DNA of 64,000 nucleotides from Cristatella mucedo (Eukaryota; Bryozoa; Phylactolaemata; Cristatellidae): NCBI GenBank assembly GCA_009760855.2, contig WPIO01000302.1, positions 42,293 to 106,292 of the forward strand, read 5' to 3'. Shown piece by piece: positions 40,750 to 53,800 of this stretch (position 1 is its first letter; each line of letters starts with the position of its first letter). The notes under the pieces were generated by a model. It saw only the letters and a program-made list of their open reading frames with translations, ran no database searches and was not told where the DNA came from. The position numbers and the translations under genes were made by a program.

Positions 40750-43290
40750 GTTAAACAGTGAAGTTCAAGGCCTGTGCAGCTCTATGGCCTTCTTGCGTCG
40801 CCTATCTTGCACGGGGACAGAAGTCTAATATGGCTTCGATTACAGTAGTGAACTTGAGCAGACATGGAACTTCCAGCTACAAATACTGTGCCAATTGCAA
40901 TAAGTTCAAAATAGTACCAATTATTAGTTTTATTTACATGGCAAAAGCGTTTGTGTATTTTTGGGGTATAGGATTGAGTGCTAATGAATTACGATTTAGG
41001 GTTTGGTGGCAGGACTTGGGTGTCTTTTGTGTTTTTGAGAAAAAGGCTATGGTTACTGTGCCTATAGCATGAAGTTCAAAATAGTACAAATTATTTGTTT
41101 TTATTTAAATAAAAACAAGTTTAGAAGATCTTTACGGCATAGGCTTTAGGGATTAGTGCTAACGAATTATGATTTAGGGTTTGGGGGCAGGAGTTGGGTG
41201 TTTTTTGTGTTTTGAGAAAAGGGCTTGGAGTTAAAGATTTCATATGATTGAGAATGAACGAGAGGATCTGCGTCCGAGCAGTTCGTGAATTTCGATATAT
41301 TAATTGCAATATACTGCTGAGCCATATGCTGGCCACGCCCAACAACAGCAGCAACTCTTGAGCTCTCAGAGCAGCAAAGCCGCGAACAGCGATAGCTTGC
41401 CTTTAAACATGAAGCTATGTACACAGTACCAATATTAAGGAATTGCACTGCTGGAAGCTCTTGTGTATCTGCGTTAGGATTAATATCTTTATGGTCACAT
41501 TAGATCTAGCCCTGCCTACTAACCCTGAGCATGTCACCCCTAACCATGTTATTCATGTTCTTTATCAAGCATGATATTACTCATCATTCATTTGCGTTTC
41601 CCATTGCAGCAAATGAAAAGCGCCTAGAAAGAGATTGAGTTCTTTGAGGGCGCTTTATCAAGGGCATTATTATTATTATTCTTATTATCCGAGTGAGGCG
41701 ACGATCAACGAAACAGGGCAAAAAATATTTGAATTTCGATGCAAAGACAGATAGACGTATGTAAAGACAGGTAGACCCAATATACCATGCTGCATATTAA
41801 AACCAGGTGAAATGAAATTAAGGCAAGATTGAAAAGTCAGAATGATCCCGAAACGCAGATAGGCAGCACCAATAACAGGGGAGTAATGATGAGAGAATGT
41901 AAGGGGCCGACCAGTCAAAATATCCAATAATAAGGTATTTCCAAAATTGGAATGTGCGCACTTTATTAATTATATAAGGCCTTCAGAAAACAAATTGGGC
42001 TGCTGTAGTTAAATTGGAGCACAACCACTCTAACTCAATTTCTACGTTTCGTTAAGATATTCTTCAGGCTAGTGTTCAAATCTAGAAATGTATGCTTGAT
42101 TTCTAATTTCTATCGGAACGGTTGTGGGTACATATTGGACAGAGATATGCGAAATCAACTTTTCCCTTTTAACTCGAGGCCTGCGTTTGCTTCTGTTTGC
42201 AGTGACTATCCCACCTGGGGCACTGTAGTTGCTGAAACATAAGTCACTAATCACTCAGCTGAGCCTTTTGTAGCCATCACAAGATCTAATGCTGAACCAA
42301 CACCTGTCGTGAGCCCATTGGTAATGAGCTTCTATCGGGCGTAAATATTTCTAGGCGATCAACAAGAGCGCCAGATCAGTATCCTTCATGTTCATGCTCT
42401 ACAAAATTCATGGCGAATAGCAAGTCTCGACGCCATCAATCAGTACCTACTCACACCACGATTTTTTGAGAGCATTTATTCAGAACTCCTTCTATCACTA
42501 GCTAACATCAACATTGATTAAAACAAAACTAAATAAGAATTTCTAAGTCAAATTAGAATTGGGAATTAGCTTTCATGTATCCCAACTACTTCCTTTCGAA
42601 CATTCTCAGATTCATGTCAAACTACTGCTGCAATAAGCTATGACGTACCCGACATTCGAATCGCCGTTGGTATCAACTTCTGAATAGAAGTAATTAGAGT
42701 GCCGTTTGTTAATGCTTCTCCGATTGAGAACTATATCAGTTCAGTTATATATAATGCAACACGTTAGAGAGAATGCAACTTGGAGATTTGTTTAAGCGAT
42801 GCTTTTACTGCGACATTATAGACAAAGGTTTTTAAATAGTCCCGTAGCGATAAAAGTGGCTCTGCTTATTCTGCTAGCGAACATGCTTAATGCTGCAAAA
42901 AACAAATTTCCAGCTTTTAACAACTGTATTTTACAATGAACGCCTGCTCTCTGTGGCTATTCGACTGGATCAGGGCATAACCAATCTCAGGTTTCTCGAC
43001 TTTCCCACCTGTGACGTGGAGAATGTGTCGCAAACCTTCAAATCTCTAGCCTGTAAAATGTAAATAAGGTTCTGCAATAGCTGTATGTATCTTTTCATCG
43101 AAGCGAATCAAGCAGAATTAAGCCTCCTTCAAAACGCAGCGTTAGTCTACAAAACTGACAACTCAATAATCTCGGACGATGAAGCCCAGATCCAAATATC
43201 AAAACCGCGACCCGCCTCTGCACCGCAATTGCTATAATCGCTCTTAGGACCTTTTCAGAAGGCGCTGTAAGGCACACACTCTGACTTTAT
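40750..43290. repeat. Intergenic block shared with the gene-A unit (10.05-12.24 kb)
   Basis: Partner of 10045-12240 (anchors listed there). It contains a family-2 3' fragment at 41500-41690 that is not seen at the corresponding place near 10.7 kb, so that fragment is a later insertion. Confidence 0.75.
41500..41690 (+). mobile_element. Family-2 LINE 3' end with perfect tail hairpin
   Basis: AAAGCGCC at 41617-41624 pairs with GGGCGCTTT at 41648-41656, then TATCA and an ATT repeat to about 41690. This is the clearest example of the tail stem-loop. Confidence 0.9.
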
Positions 43291-43449
43291 ATTAATCGCT
43301 TTTCTGAAAGCCATTGCATCAAGGATGCCCCCAAAATACAACAGTGGTTATCCTGTTTGAAGGGGGTTGCAAAATAGATAACAAGTTTGACAGCCCAATG
43401 ATTTACGTTGGTTGGCGAGAAAATTAAAAAAATACTAGCCAATTTAACG

Positions 43450-43600
43450 GCTTCTTTTATATAGCTAAATAATAGCCTTTCCGGATATCATAACCACTGG
43501 CAGCGGCAATAAAAGATCGCCCATGCAAGACTCGAACCCATGACCTCGGCAACCGCCTTACCTAGTGTGCCGTTTCGGCAAAGAAGACTCGGTTCTTTTA
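43450..43600 (-). mobile_element. SINE, same family as 6797-6979
   Basis: The plus strand reads CGGCAATAAAAGATCGCCCA, GACTCGAACCCATGACCTCGG and CCGCCTTACCTAGTGTGCCG, all matching the reverse complement of the 6797-6979 element. The B-box-like sequence is intact here (GGGTTCGAGTC). Confidence 0.75.
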
Positions 43601-44680
43601 AATTGTTTGACGCGGGCTAAGAGTCGGCCATTCTCAATTTCATTTTCAAGGGAGTACTGAAACACAAATCGATATAATAATAATGCCCTCGATGCACTTA
43701 ATGTCTCACTCTGTGGAGTAATACTGCTTGACTTGTTTGAGCGTTGGCTACAATTTTGAGACGGAGTATCTTGGCACCGATATTTCTTACATGCTTTTGC
43801 TCACATCATTCAGTTTGTTATGGAAGTACGATCTGTCCCTCGACTTATTTTAAGCGAGACTGGTGCTCTTGGTCGTGTAACCCATATGACGTCGTTTCAC
43901 CTGAAATTGATCGTTGAATGGTCGACAAAATTGTTTTCTTTTGTCAAAATAATAATTAAGAATTCCCATTGCGCCTCACAAAACCAAAATATCTTTCTAA
44001 GCACTTGGCTGGAAAGAAGACACGTGAGCTGATTTGTAGAGCACGCACGCTATTAGTCAGGTATGTTTTTAGCGGCTAAACGCGGACGACAGCTTCTGGC
44101 TCAGGGACAGCCCAAGTGGGCTGCAAATGAGTTACTTAAACAAAGCTGACATCAGACTCTTTAGCCATTTTGTTATTAAGTAGAGACAGCTAAAGTGCAG
44201 CAGCAAAACTACGATCGCTGCTCTTGGCTGAAAGTTCAGGCATGGAATCTCCACGTAGTAATGACAGCTTGTCAAGTCAACATTTGTTGGACTACGAGGA
44301 GCTGAGAGTGATGTGCGATTGGTACTGCAGTCGTCTGGTCACTGTGCCCTTCAAAGGATTTGCTTTAAGGGAGTCTTGATTAAGTGATTATGCACAACTT
44401 GAGAATCCACAAGTACATACAGGATGAGTCGTGTGGAAGAAGCGTACGCTGCAAGGAAGGAACAGTTTTCACCACACCAGCCACTTCTCAGGAACTCTGA
44501 GAAATGGCTGGTGTGGGGACGACCGAGATGTAAGTAGTTAAGATTGGTAAGACAGAGTAAGAGAGTGTATGGACCAAGCATCGGAGGACAAGACTTTGAA
44601 GACGATGGATGCACAGCTCGATGGGTCCCAGCCCAAATCTGAACAAGTGGTGCAATCTGGCAGCTGTAATTGTATCTTCT

Positions 44681-44841
44681 CTAGTCGAACTGTCTAGAAA
44701 GTCGATGGTCTAATACTCGCAAGTGATACTTACACAGCTGGCAGCTCCTTTTACAGTTTGTAAGCATGTAACCAGGATTCTTAGTGCATTCGCCACTGCT
44801 CGCCCAGCCGGGGCAGTATACGTTGCTGTCAGTGCAGACAC
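44681..44841 (-). CDS. Gene B exon 9: second ShKT domain and C-terminal tail
   Basis: 161 bases, acceptor GTTCCAG. Cysteines in VCTDSNVYC, WASSGEC, TNC, KRSC and LC. The frame runs 16 codons beyond the last cysteine to TAG, the same tail length as gene A although the residues differ. A donor-like GTAAGT inside the last cysteine codon leaves open an extra downstream exon. Confidence 0.75.
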
Positions 44842-47800
44842 CTGGAACACGAAAAGAGAAAAAAAGCAATCAGCGTCACCAAACAGTGCTAAATCTAAGT
44901 GTGAGTTTTTTACTTCATATTCCCTGCTTATAATAACATGTATGAGCTGGTATGTATGAGTTGAATACAACAGGTATCGTACATGTCTGTAGGCATCTAA
45001 TAAATTATTCTTTAAAGAGCAAAACACACGTTCGTTCTAGAAGCCGAAACACAACTTTAAAGTTTTCAGCTTCCAGGGTTTGTCAATGGATTTTTTTTTC
45101 AGCTTCCAGGGTTTGTCAATGGATTTTTTTTCTTAAGGTACTAGCAAGCCAATGTGTGACACGTGTTACCAACCCAGCTGCTTTTAATTGCAGTAACCAT
45201 TGAGAACTTGTATAAAGGCAATATGAATGCCCCTTTAGAAGCCACTCGATCAGGAACGCTGAGATCGAGTGGGTGCACTCCTGTATGAGGTGTTTACTTG
45301 TGCAATGAAGCTGTGCTACGACTACGTCCATGAGCACTGACGTTTTTCATCCATTAGCAGCAGCTTTTCTCAATTCTCTTTAATTCTTGCTACTGTCACC
45401 CACCAAACTAGCTTCACTATTCCCACGTGTTTTTTTAGAAACGTTGCGACCATAATACAATGTAATCCTTCTGAAAGCACGACCAGACTCGATCAAGCAT
45501 AGGGTCGCCCTGCCTACGATACTTTTCGTGGAAGCCTTAGGCCATCTAGCTCCACGACACGTTTGTTTGCTTCTTGGCTTTTACGGACCGCTCAGATCAG
45601 TAAAAGCCAAGAAGCAAGCAAGCATTCTGTTTGAGCTGGCCTCATGGCCTCATGTACCCTTAATGACATCGGCTGTCATTCTGCCGATTCCGCCGACTCT
45701 TTTTCTGCATGTGCTCGGTAACCTCAAAGATACGTGTCTAAGCATATGGTATACGGTATATGGTAGACTAGAACAGCCATAGCACTCATCTTTAATCAAG
45801 GTCACACTCTGTTGGAATACTCTATTATATTCTTTTGCTGGCCTTCCTGGTGAAACAATGAATGTTCAATGGTGCTCAGAACGTGCCCTCTGCAGGCTAT
45901 GGGATTGCCGTAAATCGTCAATCAATGAGTCCTCACTGTAGAGGCCGAAGGTTTTTGCTATTGTACACCTAAACTCCATCAGAGCAAGATTCTGATTATT
46001 CTGCCGCACACCAAGCGATACTTTTGGCAACTTCCAGTTCGCTTTGCTAATGTTTATTTAGCTGCCTGTCCAAGGGTTAGGTTGCGAATTCATGCAGCGG
46101 CTCCAAAACTTAATTCATGCAAAACGCTGCACATATAAAGGGTGCTATACTTTGCAGGTACGTGACCATTATTGGAAGCACTAGCTCTCAAAGAAATCTG
46201 ACAATCTTAGAAGCAACTAATCTGCGTGTGACTACTGTGGAAGCAGCAAGGTCGCAGAGGCAAGCTGGTGTTAGCTAGTGAAGTAACCTGTAAGCTAGAC
46301 TGAAAATCCTAAAAATGTATTTGAGGCTTGATAGCTTGAGAGCTGCGAAGCTCACATTCAGAAGTGGACTGACAAGGCAGCTAAGCTGCTGACAGCAGAC
46401 CGGACTAGGCGCCGAGGTTTGCACCAGCTGCAGGTGATAAAGGGCGGGGTCTGCTCGATTTAGCACGAAAGTGTTCACTAGCTGAACATTTTCGCGCTAA
46501 ATCGGTCGGATAATGACAGAGCTTGACATTGTTTGCGGTTCTTACCATGATTGCGTCGTAATCTACTAGTTGGACGGTTTAAAACTCCATCCTGAGTGCT
46601 TTTTGATGAATAGTGCATAGGTTTTACTTTATGGTCAGTGCTGTACAGATGTGACAGTATTGTAAATGTGGGTATGGAATATACTGCTGTAAGATAATAA
46701 CCTAGACCTTTTTACTGAAGTACGAGCGTTCTTAATTCTGGACGTTAGTGACAGTGACTTGTCCCTTTAGGTTTGAGGGCTGTTGGTAAGTTATTTTCGC
46801 CATAAGTGCTGAGATCAAAACGGGTTCTGCGACTGGTTAGTGGTCCTTCGATGTCCCACCTCCTTCAGTATTTGTCACGCGGCTTCGAGGTCTAGAACCC
46901 GTTAGGTTCGCCGGATTTGCTGAAAGGAACTTGAGGTGAGAAACTGCTTGAGTTCGTTCGTAACACTAGCTACTAAGAAGACAGTCTGCGGCCGATGGTC
47001 TTAACGTTGAATTTAAGAATTGTTTGTAGTATCTGCAATTTAACTGCAATATGCAGTGCCCAGCATTCATCAGCACGGCCGTACTGCTGTATCAATGACA
47101 CTTAAATCTAGAAGGAACCCGGAAGAGTTTTGACGCAGCACTTACCCGAGCATTGATCGCAGCTTCTCACGCAATTCGTCAGCATATAGTTAGGGTTTTT
47201 CGTGCACTCTCCTGCTCGAGCCCAGCCGGGGCACTGTATGTTGCTGTCCTTGCAGCCGACTACAGTGAGAAACGGGATATTTTCGGGCGGCGGCGTTGGC
47301 TGGGGTAAATAAAGCCTGTCAGAAGGCACTCCGTCAAATCAAAAGCAAAAAGCAATTGTGACTTCTGAGAGAGTAGTCTCCTAGGCTCGCAGCTTCCTCG
47401 AATCGATTGTTGCTGTCACTCCATTTGCTCCCGTGTACGTACTTCTCGCATTTGAGCCGAGCCTCGTCAAAGCACCATGAGGCAGAAGCAGCACTCACCG
47501 CTGGCGCCAGGACTGACGGCGCAGTTCATACGTAGCGCTTATGCTGCTTCCTTTCCTATCGATAGAAAGGTCGCGCGAATCATCGCTCGCGGTCTCGCTC
47601 GACGCTGAATTTCCGATCAGCTCAACTGATTGCAGCAGCGTCAGCCAGCGGCACAATTTGATACGTTCACGTCTGCTTACTTCTTACGGCGTCCACTGCC
47701 TCGCTAGCGCCTGGACACCTTGGTATAAACTGGTTACCGCACGCGAACACTTCCTTGATCAGGTCGAATAGCATCCGGTCGTAGGACTGAAGGGCAGAAT

Positions 47801-50800
47801 TAGTGCTAACATGATTGTGGATGCCATTCGAGGGGCTTCGGTAATCATTCACGTTGAAGTAGCTTTGAACTCCTTCAGCCTGCAGTCAGACCCAAGTGGA
47901 AAATGGATTTCGCTTGTATGATGCTGTTATAGCTTGAAGGATCAACAGCAAGAGAAATTTCGACGGACAGACATATGCGAAGTCTATGAAAGTGTTTCAC
48001 TGAAGCTTGATAAACCCTTTTAGACCAATTTTCCACCACCAAGTACGTCCTAATCGTGGGATAGCGAAAGCGAATGACAGCTGATTCGCCAGTCTAATTT
48101 AAATTATGTTCGAAAGACTAGCCTTCATGCTACTGATCAGTTAGAAGCGGGCAATACCAAATATTTTTCCAGCTGCAGGACTCAAATCCACGTTATTAAG
48201 CACAAGCACCTCAATGACTAATATGATGTGCGATATAATGAAACAGGTGGGCCAGGGTGGGTCAATGCATGGGACGCAACTTCTCTCTATTTCATATCGA
48301 GGCTCGTTTACAAGTCTGTCTCATTTATTTTTTCAACTCAAGTTTATCCGTAGACTAACTGAACTCCAGCCTCAACTACAAGCTTGAGAACGCATAACTA
48401 CCCCTTAAACCATTTTAAAAGTTGCAGTAGACGCGGCACCTAATTGAAACTCTTTAATGTATGCAATGTTGATTCGATATTAATCAGCATGCTTTGGCAT
48501 TTCTTAGCCTCATTATGACACTGACAATAGACCAATTTATAATAGCACACAAATATTCAATCTTCAGAAAACCAGCTCCGTGTGAGCCCCGATACTGAGA
48601 GTGAGGTTGCATTCCATTTCATCAATACATACCTATGCAGCCTGCGTTTAATTTTGTCTCGCAGCTATGTCAACCTGAAATATTTATTACTTAGGCTTTT
48701 TATGTAATATATAGACTCCCCAGTAATCTAAGAAATAAATAATACAGTGGGCCAGCTGGTTTTCCAGTGGCAACACAGAACTAGATCTTGGTTTCCTCGT
48801 TTCTTGGACGCTTAGTCAGACGCCAGCTCGTCCATTCATAGTGTTAACTTGTAGGAAAGATCTTACCATGCCACGGAGCTTCATTCATACAGCATGGCAT
48901 ACGCCTGATGTGCACATGAACACCTTCACTTTGAAAATATCAGCTGGAATAGACACGAATATGTCGATATGCTAAACGTTCAATCAGATTCAAAAAAGGC
49001 TGGGTCAACCAAAGTCATCGCTAACATTTTGGCAATTTGTGCAATGTTTTTAGACATATAAAATCTGAATCACCCTACCACTTCAATAACTCTATAACTA
49101 GTCAGCTTGGAAATCCTTAGTCCCAGGCTCTACCCTCTAATCTCAATCTAATCATCGGCTCAGTATATTCTAAGAAATTAACTTCCCTAGACTCGCATTC
49201 GTAAGCTTCTAATCGTGGCCTTGAAAATATTTGACTGGTTAGTGTAGGTGACTTCGTGACCCGAATTTTCTAAGATTATGAGCGACATCTCATTGAAAGA
49301 ATGAATCTGCCAAACCTGAAAATGTGAAAACAAGTTGCATTACCAATATGTATCCTGCCGCTCATCAGACTTCAGAGCTGTTTCATTCCAGGAGAATACG
49401 AACTCAAACAAACAGCAACTTCGGCATAAAGAAAAGACTGTCTGTAATACGTATCGATAATGTGCGAACTGGCTTTCTCCGGTGTGCTTTAATTGCTAAT
49501 AGGTAGCTGCACTAGATTTTTATGAGCCTGCTTCGCAGGAATGGTGCATTACGAATACAATCGGCTGCAATAACTTGTGCAGAACACGTTGTCCTATAAC
49601 TTTATCCTAGCTTTGTCATCACTCTATCTGAAACAGTACAGGGGCAAAATTCTGACCGCCAAACTCTTCAGATGCTTACGAACCTGTTGACAGCGTGGAA
49701 AGCAAATCGAAGATGTCAAGCCATGTTCCTCAAGTGTGGCACGCAATTACATTCACACGCTGCTTATAAAATGCTCTTCTTATACAGCCAACTTTCTATT
49801 TTGTGCGTTTAACGTCAGTGGCTACAGTGCTATAGTAGCTGTAGCCGCTTTAGCTGATTTTACTCTCAGTTGCCTCGATGGATGTCACTTACTGACTGCC
49901 TCAGTTACTACTTCTAGCAGAGCACGCAGGAAACTGTTAAAAAAAGAGGTCAGTGTCACTAATTGCACGTCAGCACAGCTCTGTGATTTTCAAAATATCC
50001 AATTATTCCGGTAAGAATCCTTGTACATCACGTGATGTAATGGCGAGCAAGCTAGCTGTTTTGCTCGGATTACTTCACCAAGTCTTGACTAATCATGCCG
50101 CGATAACCACCACACTGAGTCTTGGAGTGCGATACCGTGCACTCCATTTTTGGCTGTCTCCCGTTACAGGCACACTTCTCGCTTACGGCGAACGTGGCTT
50201 GCACTGGTTGCAGAACGCAGAAAATTGCCAAGCTGAAAACTGCCGAATAATTCACAAAATCGAGACGTTTCTATTCTCATGCAGAAGATCAAAGCATGCC
50301 TGCCTCTCTCACCCAATACTCATCCATGTTGCTTGCGGCGTACGTGTCTTTCCACAGACCCATCTGCTTGGCCTGATCATAAGCGGCTTTGAGTCTTGAG
50401 TCGAAGCCTGGAATGGTGAAGACCAGCCCGAGCCCGTGAATGGCGTGTGCGACCTCGTGCAAGCCTATGTCCTCGCTCCTGCAACGGCAACAGCGGCACG
50501 TGGACTCGCTGTGTGGACTCACACAATAGCCCGAGACTATGGTTGCTATTCCAGAGATGGTTAGTCAAGCTTATTATTTAAATGGTGGTAAAATTTGCTT
50601 CTTACAAAATGGTAAAACTGTTTAGCTGCTGAATTGTCTGACGGATTTATATGGCACTAAATATCTTCCTGGAATGTTTATGCAGCATCGTTGAGCCAGC
50701 AAGCCAGAATGTGCCCTCGGAAGTTGAAATCGCAAACTTAGAAACGAGAAGAGACAAGAATACTGATCCTCTCGTTTTAACTGACGAGCGGAGTTGATGA

Positions 50801-53800
50801 ATCGTACGGACAAGATTCGATAAATAAAATGCGCCGTGAGAAAAGTGCGGAGCACAAAAAGTGCATGCAGCCAAAAGCACCTCAACGAAAGCCTGCAAAG
50901 CTAGCAACTCCGACAAATGCACGCACTGCAAACACATGCAACCACAATAATATTTTTTCAATTATATAATTTCATTAATTGAATAAGATTTTCTCTTCCA
51001 AATCAAATACAATTATATCAAAAAGAAACAAATATTGCAGCGTAAGGGTAGTGTGGAAGTTATAATATTACGTTCAGTTTCGTCATGCATTATTAATTTA
51101 AGCTCTGAATCCGGTGAATATCACTTCATATTTTGAGAAAGCCAGTCAGATTGCCTGCTCAACTCTTTCTCCTCTAGTGCTCCTTTTTGGATGCTTGTTT
51201 GGTCTCGGACGATCTTTGGCGCAAGGTTCATGATTTTAATCTTGTTAAGAATACCACGACGATGAAATTCTTTCACGAATGTACGTCAAAATCATTTTAG
51301 CTCTGCGCTTCCTTCCTGTGACGGATTTTCTTGCTGCTTTCGATCAATAGGCCGATGGCTTCTGACCTATTCTAAGGGTACAATCGATCAACTACTAGGA
51401 AAATATACAAATTAGCACACAGCTAAAAAGTCGAAGCACAAATCCAAAGTTTAATTTGCAGCGGCTGAATTTTAGTTTTTGAGTCACACGAATAATTGCA
51501 TACAGCTGCAATTTCCATAATAAACGTCAGTGCACTGCTTTTTTCATTCCAAATTATTCACCCGCCAAATTTCCTGCATTGGCGATAGCTCATTCTTTTG
51601 CAATAGCCTTAAATGACCCAGGTCGACCAGCCTATTTACACAATTGAATGACGATACAGCTGCCGTTTCCACACAAGTTTCACGCAAGTGCGGTTTTAGT
51701 TCCCAATAATAGAGAACAGTATGAAAATTACCAACTAATTCATGGGATTTTCTTGGGCTACAGCCTTTGATCGCCAGGCCCAAATTGCACCCTTAAGTAG
51801 TGAAAGTGCGATACATTTCGTACCTAGCTGAACTGCTGCACCAGTTTCAGCCTGTTCGCGAACAGGTCCTGTTGTGGATCATAAATTAGCTGTTCCCTTT
51901 TTCAGCTTAAAGACGTTGGTGACAGAATCTTTAGCTCTGCAGGTCCTAGACTGTGGAACTCGCTTCCACAATACTTACACAACGACAACTACTCTCCTAC
52001 TGCCGACTATGGCTCATTCTTTTCAGCGGTCCTGAGCTGCTACTTCTATGCTACTCACTACCTCAACTGCTCTCCTGACTCTCCTATGCTTCCCACTGTC
52101 TCTTTGTTGCATGAGACAAAGTCTGTTAGCCACCGAATGCGTACCCCACAGTGGCTTGTAAGCAATTTAACTAGCTCTTTAGTTCTATCTCGGCTTGATT
52201 ATTGTAATTCCCTTTAGGCTGGGCTGCCAAAGAAAGCTATTATGCCACTACAGCGGACTATGAATATGGCTGCAAGGCTAGTATTCAAGTCCCAGCGGTT
52301 TGAGCACGTGTCTCCATTGCTGAAAGAGCTAGAATGGTTGCCGGTTGAGCAAAGGATACAGAGCAAAGTTCTTACGTTGACCCACAAGGCCCGCCACGAC
52401 TTGGCTCCTTCGTACCTAGCTGAACTGCTGCACCAGTTTCAGCCTGTCCGTGCCCTCAGGTCCTGTGTGGACAATAAATTAGTTGTCCCATTCCTCCACT
52501 TAAAGACAGTTGGCGACAGAAGCTTTAGCTCTGCAGGTCCTAGACTGTGGAACTCGCTTCCACAATTCTTGCGCAACGGCAACTACTCTCCTACTGCCGA
52601 CTATGGCACATCCTTTTCAGCGGTCCTGAGCTACTACTTCTATGCTACTCACTACCTCAACTGCTCTCCTGACTCTGCTATGCTTCCCACTTTCTCTTTG
52701 TTGCGTGAGACGAGGTCTGTTGGCTACCGAATGCGTACCGAAAGCCGCTTAGGCTGTGAGTGGGCTATACAAAACTCTCCTTCGTAACACCCACTTTATA
52801 ACTTTTTGGAGTTACAGACGGAGATACATTAGATTACATTACATTACAGCTGCCAGTAACATAGTAAGTGTTTTGCAGCTGAGGTTCTTATGCTAATTTA
52901 CAGAAAATCGTTTTCCGGGTTAACGAAGCAAATTTTGTGGCATAGTGGATTGTTCTCTCGTGCTATGGCCTTCAGTGGCCAGGGCCAGAAAGCCTCACTA
53001 CAAAATTAAACCACGATACCACCATCATTTCCACAATAAGCATTGAGAAACTGTGGTTTTTATTTCACGTTACAGAAAATAATTGTCCGGGTTTACCCAG
53101 AGCGTTTCGAGCAACAACCTTTCATCCACTTTCCCATGTTATGACCTCAAACGGCCCGTAACAAACCAGCCACTAAATATTCAAACTGCGACGAGCTGCC
53201 ATTTCCGCAATCGCTATTTTAAAACTCCAGCTTAGAAATAAGTGTTCCGGATTTACTCACCTTGTTTCATAGCATTGGGTGAGCGTTTGCTAATGCTATG
53301 GCCTCTAATGATCCGTGGCATCCGAGGCCAAAGCATTATATCGCATTAGCGCGATCGCATACAATTTCTCGGTTAAACCCGGAACATATTCTCTATAATA
53401 CGCAATCAAAACCACAGTTTAACGACGCCTATCGATAGAGTACGAGCGGGCGTGGGCTATAGCATGTAATTTAGCTCATTTTCCGGAATCCCGGAAATCC
53501 CGGAACATTTTTTTTTCTGTAATTTTAAATCAAAAGTACAGTACGCGACACATATTGTGGAAATTGCAACAGTATCGCAGTTGGAATCGGTAAGGAGGCT
53601 GGCTGGCTTGGGACATCGGAGGTCAGTGGGTGAGGAACCTTATGCACTATGCTATCTACTGCGATAGGTAAACCCGGAGCACTGTTCCTATAATGCGAAA
53701 TTAAAACCGCAGCTGTGTGACACCTGTTGTGTAAGTGGCAGCTATATCGCAATTCGATTGTGTCGGGAGGCTGGCCTGGGCCATTAGACGCCATAGCACG

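Noticed and set aside
47541-47771. Plus-strand frames at 47541-47771 and 19234-19554
   Set aside because: Antisense shadows of exon 6 in genes B and A; the minus strand has the conserved AEGVQSYF exon with splice sites.
49953-50399. 148-codon plus-strand frame
   Set aside because: Shadow antisense to catalytic exon 5 of gene B and adjoining intron.
50622-50961. Two overlapping minus-strand frames upstream of the catalytic exon
   Set aside because: They lie in intron 4 of gene B, are out of phase with the gene and are not conserved in gene A.
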